Below the pieces are notes generated by a model. It ran no database searches and was not told the DNA's origin. It saw only the letters and a list, made by a program, of their open reading frames with translations. From assembly GCA_023807065.1 (NCBI GenBank), contig JAJJLU010000355.1, positions 1 to 64,000 on the forward strand: a stretch of 64,000 bases of DNA, read 5' to 3'. The position numbers and the translations under genes were made by a program. Shown piece after piece: positions 10,301 through 19,589 of this stretch; the first letter of the stretch is position 1; every line of letters starts with the position of its first letter. The stretch comes from Isotricha intestinalis. Lineage: Eukaryota; Ciliophora; Litostomatea; Vestibuliferida; Isotrichidae.

Positions 10301-10916
10301 CTAAAAATTTAGCATAAGCAGGATTATCATTTCCTAATAAAGTTAAAGGAACATTTTTTTCAATTGTTTTTTCAAGTAATAAATATATTAATATTATAAA
10401 ATCATCTTGACAAAAAGAAGGATTTAATATATTTTCATAGAAATAATTTACTAAAAAATTAGATAAATAATCATAATTTTCTTTAGGACATTTCTCTATT
10501 AAATCAAGTATTTTTTTATTACTATTTCTAAAAGAAAACATAAGTGGAAAAATAAATTCATAACTTGAAGATAAATCCGATTGAATATCTTCACTTAAAA
10601 TATAATTAATATATTTTTTTTTTAAAACATAATCATAAATTTCTTGAATTGAGATTTTACTTTTATAATAATTATAACAATTTTTCTTTATTTGAATTTC
10701 CATTTTTTCTTTATTATTTTCAAATCTTTCTTTCATTGATGTAACTTCTTTTAAAAGACTTTGTAAAGCACAAATTTTTTCAAAAGTTGTTGTTTTATTA
10801 TTATATTCATTTAAATTTGAATTTGATCTTATTAAAGACATTTTATTTATTTTTTCCATACGAAGACCCATTTCAGAATTCGCTTTTGTTGACAATCTTA
10901 AGTAAGGTTGACTCAT
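7368..10916 (-). CDS. RasGAP and VPS9 domain protein (GAPVD1/GAPex-5-like)
   Basis: The product has 1182 residues. Residues about 155-590 carry a RasGAP-like fold. Recognisable parts are the early helix FIILIYLLLEKTIEKNVPL, then the closing helices SLKCICKIISNLI and FFLGNIIFPTIINPDFCGI, followed by LNVISKIINQIVSGNLF. Near residues 1090-1165 a VPS9 domain appears: ELGVDDSITILQYVFLKA, then KPKMMISNMNYSMLFID, then KKQYGMLLTQINMIVTIIENL. VPS9 domains activate Rab5-type GTPases. The N-terminal RasGAP plus C-terminal VPS9 order is that of GAPVD1/RME-6, which acts in endocytosis. The finger arginine is not obvious, so GAP activity is uncertain. Several Asn/Glu-rich linkers separate the domains. Confidence 0.8.
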   Translation of the reverse strand: MSQPYLRLSTKANSEMGLRMEKINKMSLIRSNSNLNEYNNKTTTFEKICALQSLLKEVTSMKERFENNKEKMEIQIKKNCYNYYKSKISIQEIYDYVLKKKYINYILSEDIQSDLSSSYEFIFPLMFSFRNSNKKILDLIEKCPKENYDYLSNFLVNYFYENILNPSFCQDDFIILIYLLLEKTIEKNVPLTLLGNDNPAYAKFLDNTFLNYLFNYFTRKEDIRNYLCVMLTDLILDIENSIIGTLSPQIYKINEFLIEKKGELKKLKNYENNRKSSFHENQFKESATITYDINNLISDSNLTFNQSLDENYSSIHTRVNTLVSENISFNINEDEKEQNSDIIETKNQLIDAFFKPKDITLNYLKNKLSEYEKKIENKENDIEVNLLMSDYLNRQISLLTTNNEILEKFSNERFLEEINVLSTNKSPKNYNDITNLLMLNFENTKRIIEKLLNNLMLNITTIPYSLKCICKIISNLISYKFSKIKIQPSNFEKLMFVSTFFLGNIIFPTIINPDFCGIITSNVISEKTKNNLNVISKIINQIVSGNLFSNDIPSYTIFNYLIIDLMPKFFEFFLKIGNNVILPSNIELLFNSYKEENNNEIKNNNIRNIDVNYTENQNDMILYQSICFDRRIILIFIDIIKKNQNFFENEYPDLKTLFKSIILIEEFFQSLLIEDEKNKKVTFNYISKIIYNREFESKINKITSNNYTIFNNEKDKSEISKFKKCCCEVLSYVNILHKENFSNTDKLSFYNQLLERKNQINSLKKKNRENSTLENIDINLENKENNIIQKEDFDFANVILPQIITTLKYELGFNIHTEEAKKITFCATFLQLNLDSIPSDYSFNNYNKLFIELIYETESSIEDLQVNLINHFYLKVKNAEKLNMIVNSTLYQIKQMEKCYNIKNLYHTLVCPVKLTTVYDEKTKELIKVSVEQDSSQNALKTINSFIENFPDFRNEKNKSQNNDDDDIITFEEKLEINEVLNTYFGYLKKLLKNEPIMSKYTNEEFINMNFELDNYILSKLYNKLFPEEQTKKDIKFYNKCLRLDFLKPENIIKDKKMINEKLWISAMKNINEMDNQKTPIDKIKYFNKAFGILQNSITFCSGKDELGVDDSITILQYVFLKAKPKMMISNMNYSMLFIDSELSKKQYGMLLTQINMIVTIIENLKYSDLINVSEEDFGKDD

Positions 10917-11006
10917 TTTTTATTTTTTAATAATTAATATTTTTATTTTTTTATTAATTAGAATAATTTAAATTTTTTTTCATTTTAATAAACAAAAAAT
11001 TATATT

Positions 11007-12344
11007 ATGTTACTTCGAAATTTCCATTTCTTCCTTTTTCTTATTAAAATAACTTTCCAATTAGAAAATCAAATAATAATATATTCAATTAAAAAGTATT
11101 CTCAAAATTTAGATATAAAAACTCCAGAAGAAATATTAAAAGATTTAAAAGATAGCAGTCAATTATCAATAAATTTTGAAATAGGAACTCCAACACAAAC
11201 AATACCAATATATTTAGATTTTGATAAATATCCAATTTCATTAGCAGGACCTCAAATAAAAGAATCAAATATTATATATAATAATACTAAATCTTCTTCT
11301 TCAAAAATAAATACAACAAATATTCAATTTAATGGAGAAAAATTTTCAAAAGGTTATTTATCAAAGGATAAAATATCTTTAATAAACTATGATAAGAAAA
11401 AAAATAATAATGAAGGAAAAAAATTTGAAATTGATGATTTAAATTTTGTTTTAAGTTCAAATCAAAAAGGAAAAGAAAGTGGAACATTAGGTTTATCACC
11501 TCAAGAAATATATGTTGGAAATAATTTAGGAGAATATAATTTTATAAATCAATTAAAATTAAAAAAAATAATTAAATCATCAATATTTACAATAAAATTT
11601 ACTGAAAATAAAGAAGAAGGAGAATTAATAATAGGAGATTATCCTCATAAATATGATACTAAAAATTATAATGAAAATAATTATAAATATTTATATGCAA
11701 TGCAAAGAAATGGAATTATAAGATGGGATATTACATTTGATAATATTTATAGTAATAATGAAATTATTACTAAAGATGTTAAATCTGTTTTTTCTATTGA
11801 AAGCGGTGTTATTATTTCTTTTCTTGATTATAAAGAGTTTATTGATAAACAATTTTTTAATGAGAAAATTAATTCAAATCAATGTTTTACTCAAAAATTA
11901 GGTGTTATTGATTATTATTATTATTATTATTGTAATAAAGATGTTGATTTAAGTAAATTTCCTAATTTAAATTTTGAAATTAAAAGTTTAGGTTTTAATT
12001 TAACTTTGACTAATAAAGATTTATTTAAATTAATTAATGATAAATATATTTTTTTAATTTTAATTAGTGGTACTTCTATTTCTTATTGGGTTATTGGAGA
12101 ACCTTTTTTTAGAAAAAATCAAATTGTTTTTAATCAAGAAATTAAAAACATTGGTTTTTATTTAGGAGAAAGTAAAAAGAAAAATTCTATTTTTGATAGT
12201 AAAATTTTTTGGATTTTTATGGTTATTATTTCTATTATTATTATTCTTTATTTAATTAAAATTATTTATTTTAATTTTATTCAGAAATCTAAAAGACAAT
12301 TAGCGAATGAATTAATTGAAAATTATAATATTTTGGATAAATAA
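11007..12344 (+). CDS. Pepsin-like aspartic protease fold, probably inactive, membrane-anchored
   Basis: The product has 445 residues: an N-terminal hydrophobic signal (about 1-20), a pepsin-like body and a C-terminal membrane helix (about 399-420) with a short basic tail. The fold is shown by SINFEIGTPTQTIPIYLD near residue 59, GTLGLSPQEI, and the closing YWVIGEPFFRKNQIVFNQE (family pattern WiLGd-FLr-y--vFD). Both catalytic motifs are degraded. The first DTGS position reads D71-F-D-K, and the second DTGT position reads E265-S-G-V. It is therefore probably a secreted or vacuolar pseudoprotease, perhaps a binding protein. The TAT-repeat tract near 11910 encodes a run of seven Tyr. The start is ATG. 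Confidence 0.8.
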   Translation: MLLRNFHFFLFLIKITFQLENQIIIYSIKKYSQNLDIKTPEEILKDLKDSSQLSINFEIGTPTQTIPIYLDFDKYPISLAGPQIKESNIIYNNTKSSSSKINTTNIQFNGEKFSKGYLSKDKISLINYDKKKNNNEGKKFEIDDLNFVLSSNQKGKESGTLGLSPQEIYVGNNLGEYNFINQLKLKKIIKSSIFTIKFTENKEEGELIIGDYPHKYDTKNYNENNYKYLYAMQRNGIIRWDITFDNIYSNNEIITKDVKSVFSIESGVIISFLDYKEFIDKQFFNEKINSNQCFTQKLGVIDYYYYYYCNKDVDLSKFPNLNFEIKSLGFNLTLTNKDLFKLINDKYIFLILISGTSISYWVIGEPFFRKNQIVFNQEIKNIGFYLGESKKKNSIFDSKIFWIFMVIISIIIILYLIKIIYFNFIQKSKRQLANELIENYNILDK

Positions 12345-12429
12345 ATTTTTTAAAATAAAAAAATTAAAGGTTTTTAAAATAAAACTATTATTTAATTCAA
12401 TTTGTTTTAAAATATTATTATTTTTTTTA

Positions 12430-13515
12430 ATGAATTTAAAAGAAGATATTCAATTAGTAATATCATTATTTAGACATGGAAAAAGAAATAGTTTTATAAA
12501 TTTAAATAATTTAGAATATAATGAAACAGATTTAACAGAGGATGGAATAAAAGATATAATAGATAAAGGAGAAAAATTTATAAATAAATATTTTTCCCCA
12601 ATGAAAGAAAGTCCATTCAATAAACAAGATTTTAAAGTATATATTTCAGATACAATTAGAACAATTAAATCATTTTTATATAAAATATCTCCTTTATTAT
12701 CAGAAAAAAATTTTGAAAATAAAACACACAAAGAATTAAAAGAATATACTTTAAAAAATTTTAACACAATATATGATGAAGACTTATTTAATTCATATAT
12801 TTATTGTGATGAAATAGCAGCAAAATATTCTTATAAAAGTGAAGAATATAATAATTTTCTTAAAAATATAGAAAATAAATTATTAAATAAATCTCAAAGT
12901 ACTTTAAATTTATATAAAAAATATTGTAATTGTGAACTTTTTAAAGGTAAACCTTATGATTATTATAAATTAAATTTTATAAGTGATTTTTTAAATTATG
13001 TTAATCCAGAAGTTCAAAAAAATTTTACTAAAGAACAAAAAGAAATGAAAGAAGTATTCATTGAAGAAAATTCATATAAAAAAATAATAGATATTACATT
13101 AAATAATCCTAATGTTTATATTCCATATTTATTTAAATTAATAGAAGTTTTAAAAAGTGAAATTAATAAAGTTTTAAATAATGAAAAAGATAAAAAAAAA
13201 ATTATTTTTTTATCAGCTCATGATTTATATTTAGGAGGCTTTTTAATTGGTTTAGGATTAGAACATGAGAATTTTCATTATGATTTTAATGATGAAATAA
13301 ATATTGTTTTATTTAAAAAGAATAATAATAATTTTGTCAGAATTGAATATAATGATATTCAATTAAAACTTCCTTTTGGTAATAATCATTATGAAGTTGA
13401 AGTAGAAAAATTAATGTTATTATTTAATAAATTAAGTAATTTTGATTATGAGAAAATTATGAAATTTTGTAAATTAGAAATTAATGATGATTTAGTTGAT
13501 TCTAATAATTTTTAA
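12430..13515 (+). CDS. Histidine phosphatase (acid phosphatase branch 2-like)
   Basis: The RHG motif that carries the phospho-accepting histidine is R15-H16-G17, in VISLFRHGKRN. The partner HD motif is H264-D265, in IIFLSAHDLYLGGFLIGLG. Both are intact, and the spacing suits branch 2 (acid phosphatase/phytase) enzymes. I chose the ATG at 12430 (361 residues) because no ATG lies upstream in frame between the previous gene's stop at 12344 and this point. The frame is open back into the preceding gene only through a TTG. From this start there is no classical signal peptide, although the upstream codons are hydrophobic. An unseen upstream exon encoding a signal is possible. Substrate unknown. Confidence 0.75.
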   Translation: MNLKEDIQLVISLFRHGKRNSFINLNNLEYNETDLTEDGIKDIIDKGEKFINKYFSPMKESPFNKQDFKVYISDTIRTIKSFLYKISPLLSEKNFENKTHKELKEYTLKNFNTIYDEDLFNSYIYCDEIAAKYSYKSEEYNNFLKNIENKLLNKSQSTLNLYKKYCNCELFKGKPYDYYKLNFISDFLNYVNPEVQKNFTKEQKEMKEVFIEENSYKKIIDITLNNPNVYIPYLFKLIEVLKSEINKVLNNEKDKKKIIFLSAHDLYLGGFLIGLGLEHENFHYDFNDEINIVLFKKNNNNFVRIEYNDIQLKLPFGNNHYEVEVEKLMLLFNKLSNFDYEKIMKFCKLEINDDLVDSNNF

Positions 13516-13614
13516 ATTCATTAAAAAAAATTTATTTTATTTATTTTAAATTAAATTTAGGAAAAAATTATATTATTTAATAATATTTATTTATATTTAT
13601 AAAGTTTTTATTTT

Positions 13615-14352
13615 TCATTTTTGATTTTGTTTATTTAAAATTTCTTTTATTTTTTCATAATATTTTTCTATTCTTTCTATTAAAGATTGTTCATTATTAT
13701 TTTCTAATAAAATTTTTTTATTATTTTCTAACATATTATATTTTTCTTTATTTTCAATTTTGTTATTTTCTATATTTTGATTTATTTTGAATTCTTTTTT
13801 ATTTTCTTTTTCATAAAATAATATTTTACTTCTTACATTTTTAGAAGAATTATTATTTGATAAATAAATAAAATTTGAAATATAATTTTTACTTCTTAAA
13901 TAGCATTTTTCATGTAATATTTTTTGTTTTTTAATTTCTTCTTTTTCTCTTTTAATTTTCTCAAGTTCTATTTCTTCACTTGATAATATTTTCTTTTTTT
14001 TTCCTAAAAAATGCATTTTAGAAGTATTTTCTTTTGAAAAAGAAGAAAAATTTAATTTTTTTGAAGTGAAAGAAATATTATTTATTTTATTATAAGAACA
14101 ATTTTCTTTTTTATAAGAATAATATTTTCCTAAAACAATTGAATAATGAGGTGAATTATAATAATTTGATTTTTTTGAAGTTGAAAAAGTTTTAATTTTT
14201 TTATTACTTTGGTCAATTGATTTTAAATCAGTATTATCTAAAGATAAATTTAAATTTAATTTTTTCTTATTAAATAAATTATCAAAAGAAAAAAAGTTCT
14301 CAATTTCATTTTTAGAATTTTTCAAAAGTAAATTTCTGTTAATTTCATTCAT
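13615..14352 (-). CDS. Hypothetical Lys/Asn-rich protein with C-terminal coiled coil
   Basis: The product has 245 residues and is strongly basic and Asn/Ser-rich. Predicted helical coiled-coil stretches lie at about residues 125-150 (SSEEIELEKIKREKEEIKKQ) and over the last 40 residues (NEQSLIERIEKYYEKIKEIL). There is no membrane segment or known motif. It ends with TGA, one of the examples showing that TGA is a true stop here. It shares a strand with the next gene, whose stop side lies 74 bases upstream. The function cannot be inferred. Confidence 0.6.
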   Translation of the reverse strand: MNEINRNLLLKNSKNEIENFFSFDNLFNKKKLNLNLSLDNTDLKSIDQSNKKIKTFSTSKKSNYYNSPHYSIVLGKYYSYKKENCSYNKINNISFTSKKLNFSSFSKENTSKMHFLGKKKKILSSEEIELEKIKREKEEIKKQKILHEKCYLRSKNYISNFIYLSNNNSSKNVRSKILFYEKENKKEFKINQNIENNKIENKEKYNMLENNKKILLENNNEQSLIERIEKYYEKIKEILNKQNQK

Positions 14353-14426
14353 TTATTTTTTTAATATCAATTAATTATTATTTAATAAAAAATCAAAAAA
14401 TAAATATTTTTTAACAATTAAGATTT

Positions 14427-15392
14427 CTATTTATTCAATTCATTATTTGATTGAATAACAGAAGACATATATAAATTATTATTTTCATCATTATTATTTT
14501 GTAAAGTTTCTTTTAATAAAGTTTCATGGAAATCTCCTTTTTCAGAAAGAATTTTAATAAAAGAAGGAAAAGAATTATCTTCAATATTAAAAGTTTTACT
14601 TTTTAATATACTTTCTTCAATATCTTTATCAACTTCAAGCTCAGAATATTTATTTAAATCATTTATTGAATTTTCTAAATCATGATATTTTTTTAAATTA
14701 TCATATAATTCATTAAATTTTTCTTTAATTAATGTAATTTCTTTTTCAGTATTTTTAATTATTTTTTCTAAATCAAATTCAATATTCTGTGTTATATTAT
14801 TAATATTATATTTTTTTAAATCTATATTTTTTTGATCTAATTCTGTTTCGTTATAACGTTTTAGTAAAAATTCTTCTGCTAAAAATTTTATTAATTTAGA
14901 AATTATTTTATCATCTTTGAAAATGAATTCTTTTAATTTTTCAACAAAAATAAAACTTGGTATATCTCTTATCATCATTTCTAATTTTTTTTTTTGAGAT
15001 TCTGGTTCATGAATTTTGACGTCATATTTATTTTTATTCTCTAAATTAAAAATTTCATATTCTATTTTTAAATTATTTCTATTATCAAGATAATTATAAA
15101 TTATATTAAAATTAATAAAATCTTTCCAATCTTTAACATTATAAATTTTATATTCATTTGTATTTTTTGTTAGAGTAAAATAGAAAAAATAATTATTTTT
15201 CATTTTTTTACTATCATTCATTAAAAAATCTAAAAGAGAATAATAGCAATCAAATAAAGGTAAATTTTTAATGTTAAAAAGGTGAAATGGATTCTCTTTT
15301 GCATTTTCACTTTTATTTTTATTTTTATTTCTTTTTCTTCTTATTTTAAAAGCAAAATTTTCAATATTTACTTTTGAAGTATTTTCTTGCAT
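14427..15392 (-). CDS. Hypothetical coiled-coil protein
   Basis: The product has 321 residues. The first 180 residues contain a globular-looking region (LFDCYYSLLDFLMNDSKKMK, then a YKIYNVKDWKDFINFNIIY stretch). Residues about 210-275 form a coiled coil (IEFDLEKIIKNTEKEITLIK, then EKFNELYDNLKKYHDLENSI). No family is recognised. The gene ends with TAG and starts at ATG 15392-15390. It is divergent from the B-box gene at 15475, with only 82 bases between the two start codons, so a shared bidirectional promoter is likely. Confidence 0.65.
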   Translation of the reverse strand: MQENTSKVNIENFAFKIRRKRNKNKNKSENAKENPFHLFNIKNLPLFDCYYSLLDFLMNDSKKMKNNYFFYFTLTKNTNEYKIYNVKDWKDFINFNIIYNYLDNRNNLKIEYEIFNLENKNKYDVKIHEPESQKKKLEMMIRDIPSFIFVEKLKEFIFKDDKIISKLIKFLAEEFLLKRYNETELDQKNIDLKKYNINNITQNIEFDLEKIIKNTEKEITLIKEKFNELYDNLKKYHDLENSINDLNKYSELEVDKDIEESILKSKTFNIEDNSFPSFIKILSEKGDFHETLLKETLQNNNDENNNLYMSSVIQSNNELNK

Positions 15393-15474
15393 TTTTAAAA
15401 TATTTTTTTTTAGATTATAGAGAATAAAATATAAAAAATAAGAGAAATTTAATTTAAAAAATTATATTTTTAAA

Positions 15475-17088
15475 ATGGGAAATTTAAATAAAGAAAACAA
15501 TTATTTTTCTTCTTTAATTCTTTGTCCTCAATGTAAAATTCATATTCCTAAAATTTATATTTATTTTCCTAATTTAGAAATCTCTTGTATTTGTCAGAAA
15601 AGATTTCAAAAGTATTTTATTTCAGGTTATTTAAAATCTATTGAAAATAATAATAAAAATTATGATTTTCAATTAGCAAACTTAAATGAAAATTGTAAAT
15701 TACATAAAAATTTGTTTTTAGATTATATATGTTTAAATTGTAATAAATTACTTTGTATTAGATGTTTAAAAGATAAAAAACATTTTAAACATAATTATAA
15801 AGATTTAAAAGATTATTCTTTATATATAAGAAATAAATTATTATATAAAAATGAAAATGATTTAAAAATTTTTTGTAAATATAATAATTTAGAAAAATCT
15901 GAAAATTTTCAAATGTTAAGTTTATTTTATTTAACAACTTTAAATAGTTTTAATTATTTTTCTCATTTTGGTTATTATAACTTTAATTTAGATAATTTAC
16001 TTGAAGATATTATTACAATTATTTCTTGTTTTAAAGAAGAAAAAACAACTGATTATTCATTAAATAATAATATAAATGAAAAAGAAATTGAAAAAAAAAA
16101 TAATAATAATTCAATAAATATTGAAAGTAATTATTTTTGTCCTTTTAAATTTAAATATTCATTTAAAAAAACATTTAAAACAATAGATTATAAAGATTTA
16201 GATTATATAAATAATTCATTTAAAATTAAAAAAATAATTTTTTTCCAAAATGGAAAAGCACTTATATTAATGATTACAAAAAATATGGTTCATAACTTAA
16301 AAAGAATTTATCTTTTTTCTTTAAATCCTTTTAAATTTCAATTATCAATAAATGAAGATATAAATATTTTAAATATATATAATTATGAAGAAGATACATT
16401 TATTATTATTTCAAGTTCAAATAATTATTCTATTCACATTTATTCTTTAGAAACTTTAAAACAAATAAATTTTATTGAAAATGCACATGAAACTTTAATA
16501 ACAGATTTACTTTATATTAAGAGTAAAAAGACTTTAATTACAATAAGTAAAGATAAAACTAAAAAATGGAATATGAATAATTTAACTTGTGAATTCGAAA
16601 TTAATATTCAAAATGATTCTTTTCAAATTTATTTAATCTATAGTGAAATTTATAATAATGTTATTTTCACTAAAAATAATATTTCAATTTTTAATTGGAG
16701 TTTAAATAATAATGTTATTGAAGAAAACAAAGAAAAAATTCCTTATTTAAAACTTTGGAAAATAAATGATAAATATTTTGCAATTTTTATCCCTGGAGAA
16801 GAAATATTAATAAAAGATTTTAAGTCAATAAAAACTCATAAAAAATGTGAATTTAATCAATCAATATTAATAATATTCCCAATAAAGGAAAATTTTTTTT
16901 TTTGTGATTTTGGAAAAGAAAAAGGAGGTTTAATAACTTATAAAAATAATAATAATTTCCAAATAGAAACGATATTTACTTTTGAAAAAGATAAAAAAAA
17001 AGAATATATAATAGATGGTTCATATATTAAAAAGTATGATTTTATTTTTTTATATAAATTAACAAGTATAATATTTATAAGAAAATGA
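15475..17088 (+). CDS. B-box zinc-finger protein with WD/beta-propeller C-terminus
   Basis: The product has 537 residues. The N-terminal 50 residues contain CPQC...CICQ, a possible zinc knuckle. Residues 74-112 are a B-box-type finger: C74-x2-H, then CLNC-x5-CIRC with downstream KKHFKHNY histidines. The C-terminal 300 residues look like a WD40-type propeller, with blades such as LITDLLYIKSKKTLITISKD followed by KTKKWNMNN. TRIM-like proteins combine B-boxes with propellers, but no clear RING is seen, so ligase activity is not claimed. It ends with TGA. It diverges from the coiled-coil gene just upstream and converges with the RING/TRAF gene downstream. Confidence 0.7.
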   Translation: MGNLNKENNYFSSLILCPQCKIHIPKIYIYFPNLEISCICQKRFQKYFISGYLKSIENNNKNYDFQLANLNENCKLHKNLFLDYICLNCNKLLCIRCLKDKKHFKHNYKDLKDYSLYIRNKLLYKNENDLKIFCKYNNLEKSENFQMLSLFYLTTLNSFNYFSHFGYYNFNLDNLLEDIITIISCFKEEKTTDYSLNNNINEKEIEKKNNNNSINIESNYFCPFKFKYSFKKTFKTIDYKDLDYINNSFKIKKIIFFQNGKALILMITKNMVHNLKRIYLFSLNPFKFQLSINEDINILNIYNYEEDTFIIISSSNNYSIHIYSLETLKQINFIENAHETLITDLLYIKSKKTLITISKDKTKKWNMNNLTCEFEINIQNDSFQIYLIYSEIYNNVIFTKNNISIFNWSLNNNVIEENKEKIPYLKLWKINDKYFAIFIPGEEILIKDFKSIKTHKKCEFNQSILIIFPIKENFFFCDFGKEKGGLITYKNNNNFQIETIFTFEKDKKKEYIIDGSYIKKYDFIFLYKLTSIIFIRK

Positions 17089-17139
17089 AATCAAAAAAGT
17101 TTTATTTATTCCTAATTAATATATGTTTACTAAAAAGAT

Positions 17140-19452
17140 TTAATAATATTGCTTTTTATTATTTAATTGTCTTCTTAAATCATTAACTTGATTATTTAAT
17201 CTAACATTTTCATTTTCTAATTGAATTCTTCTTGCTCTTTCAATTCTAAAATCTCTTTTAAAAGTTTTAAATAATATTTTAACACAAATTAATTCATTAT
17301 GAGTAAGAAAAGTTTCTTGAGTAAATAAATTAAAACAATTAAAACATATAATTCCATTATTTTCACAATTTAAAATATGCTTATTATAATCATTTAATTT
17401 TACTTTCATAAAACAAAATTCACAGTTAATTAAACTTTCTCCACATTTTTTCATATGTTCTTTCATATTTATTCTTTTGATATTACAAAAGCAATAATTA
17501 CATTTTTCTTCAATCAAAGAACAATTTCTAATATGTTCATTCATATCTTTTTTAAAACCAATATATTTACAATTGTCAAAAGGACATTCATATTCACCGT
17601 AAGGACAATTTAAAATATGATTTTTTAAATTTCCGTAATTAAATATTTCGTTACAACCTTCTTTAAAATGATAACATTTTAATTGAATATTATTTAAAAA
17701 GTTTATTGTATTAATATCACAATTTATTCCTTGAAATATATCTCTACAATTTGGACATTTATTTGATTTTTCCTGAGAATCTCCAATACATTTTCTACAA
17801 AAATTTTTTCCACATTGAGAACATGAAATTGGAAAATTTAATAAACCTAAACATATTTCACATTCTATATTAAAATTACTATTATCTACTATTGATTTAT
17901 CTATTAATAATTCTTCTGGATAACCATTTACTAATCTTTCTTGATGAATATATTTTATTTCTTCTTTTGGATATAAATTTATATTATCATTATTATAATT
18001 ATTAATTGGATAATTATTGTTTAGAGGTGCTTCAATTGGATAATCATTTAAAATATTCTTATTTTCTATTTTCTCACTTAAATTTTTTCCCCATTCTATA
18101 AAATAATATTTTTTCAATATTTGATATTGATTTATTTCTTTATATAAATCTTTATATAACTGAATATTTGATATAATCAAATTATTATCCAATTCTTCAA
18201 TTAAAATAACTTTATTTTCCCTAAAGCAAGTCTTAAAAATTCTATTTTTATTCAATAAAATATTTTTTAACTTTTCTAGAGATTTCCTTTTATTTAAACA
18301 ATTGATAATTTCATTATAATGAGTAATAGGGAAAATTCTTGAAGTTATAAAGTTTTGATCATATAAATATCTAGCATATTCGGCATGAGTTTCCATAATA
18401 ACTTCAAATTGAGCAATAGAAGTAAAAACAATAGGATAATATTGATTAATGGGACAATGTTTTAATAATACTAAAGCTAAAAGATATATTTTTTTTATTT
18501 CATTTTCTCTGATTTCTCCAAAAACATCTTTAACTAAAAATGAAGGATTATCTAATAATCTAAATATTAATTCTTCATATTCACTAAACTTTTGAATATT
18601 TGCATTAAATTTCATATTTAGAATATTAAATCTTTTTACGAAATTCTTTAATCTTAAACTTGATTCTTGAATTTCTTTCAAAAAAGTAGTATAAATAAAA
18701 AAATCTTTTTCTATTATATTCCCAAATTTTTGTAATAAACTATCAATAACATTATATTTCATATCAATATATTTATTTGAATTTAAATATTGGATAAAAA
18801 TTAAAACAAATTCAGTTAAAAAAGTTTTATTAATACTTAATTGAGAAATTATTTTATATAAAAATTGATTATGAACTCTTCCACCTACTAAATTATTATC
18901 AATTAAATATTGATCAAAAACACAAAAAGTTTCTGTATTTAAAAAAGAATTATTATCAATATAAGCTTGCATAGCATCATTAATAAAATCAGAAAATAAA
19001 TCTTCATTCTTAATACAATTATTTTGAATATATTGATTAAAAAATTTATATTTCTCAAATAAAGTTAAGTTTAAAGAATTAGGAGGAGGAATTTTTTTTA
19101 AACCAAGCCAACGAGTTTCAGAATTTAAAATAAAATTATAACAAAAATTATTTCTTAATTTATCTATTTTTATTGCATTTGAAAGAAATATATGATCTTC
19201 AGTTCCATTTTTTCTATATATTATTTTTATTACTATTTGAGAATCTCTTATTTCATTTGGAGAAAAGGCATCTGAAATTAATAATATACTATACATTTCA
19301 CCATTTGGCCCTTTTCTATTTTCTAATACTGTATCACTTGATACTATATTATTTTTATATTTTTCATCTAATATCATTATATTATTAAAAATGTTTGTTT
19401 CTACTGTAAAAAGAAAATATAATTTATTTTTATTTATCATATTTGGTTCCAT
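17140..19452 (-). CDS. RING and TRAF-type zinc-finger E3 ubiquitin ligase
   Basis: The product has 770 residues. A RING finger occupies about 531-570: CEICLGLLNFPISCSQCGKN, then FCRKCIG and CPNCRDIF (C3HC4-like). It is followed at about 590-735 by several TRAF-type fingers with repeating C-x(2-6)-C-x(11-12)-H-x3-C spacing (KNHILNC, NEHIRNC, KEHMKKC, NKHILNC). The last 35 residues form a coiled coil (RRIQLENENVRLNNQVNDLR) suited to oligomerisation. The N-terminal 500 residues are a helical domain I do not recognise, where many TRAF-like ligases bind partners. No MATH domain is present. Ubiquitin transfer is inferred from the RING. The start is ATG at 19452-19450. Confidence 0.8.
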   Translation of the reverse strand: MEPNMINKNKLYFLFTVETNIFNNIMILDEKYKNNIVSSDTVLENRKGPNGEMYSILLISDAFSPNEIRDSQIVIKIIYRKNGTEDHIFLSNAIKIDKLRNNFCYNFILNSETRWLGLKKIPPPNSLNLTLFEKYKFFNQYIQNNCIKNEDLFSDFINDAMQAYIDNNSFLNTETFCVFDQYLIDNNLVGGRVHNQFLYKIISQLSINKTFLTEFVLIFIQYLNSNKYIDMKYNVIDSLLQKFGNIIEKDFFIYTTFLKEIQESSLRLKNFVKRFNILNMKFNANIQKFSEYEELIFRLLDNPSFLVKDVFGEIRENEIKKIYLLALVLLKHCPINQYYPIVFTSIAQFEVIMETHAEYARYLYDQNFITSRIFPITHYNEIINCLNKRKSLEKLKNILLNKNRIFKTCFRENKVILIEELDNNLIISNIQLYKDLYKEINQYQILKKYYFIEWGKNLSEKIENKNILNDYPIEAPLNNNYPINNYNNDNINLYPKEEIKYIHQERLVNGYPEELLIDKSIVDNSNFNIECEICLGLLNFPISCSQCGKNFCRKCIGDSQEKSNKCPNCRDIFQGINCDINTINFLNNIQLKCYHFKEGCNEIFNYGNLKNHILNCPYGEYECPFDNCKYIGFKKDMNEHIRNCSLIEEKCNYCFCNIKRINMKEHMKKCGESLINCEFCFMKVKLNDYNKHILNCENNGIICFNCFNLFTQETFLTHNELICVKILFKTFKRDFRIERARRIQLENENVRLNNQVNDLRRQLNNKKQYY

Positions 19453-19589
19453 TTTTTAATAATAATTATTTATTAAAAATGATATATTTTATTGAAATAT
19501 ATATATTAATTTAAAATATAAAATTCAAATATTCAAATTGAAAATTAACACACATTAAATATAATAATTTAATCAAATAATATTTTAAA

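Noticed and set aside
11910..11935. TAT repeat tract as a microsatellite outside genes
   Set aside because: It lies inside the pepsin-like gene and encodes a Tyr run in frame.
12316..12429. Upstream extension of the histidine phosphatase from a TTG overlapping the previous gene
   Set aside because: No ATG in the extension and it overlaps the preceding coding sequence; ATG 12430 starts just before the RHG motif.
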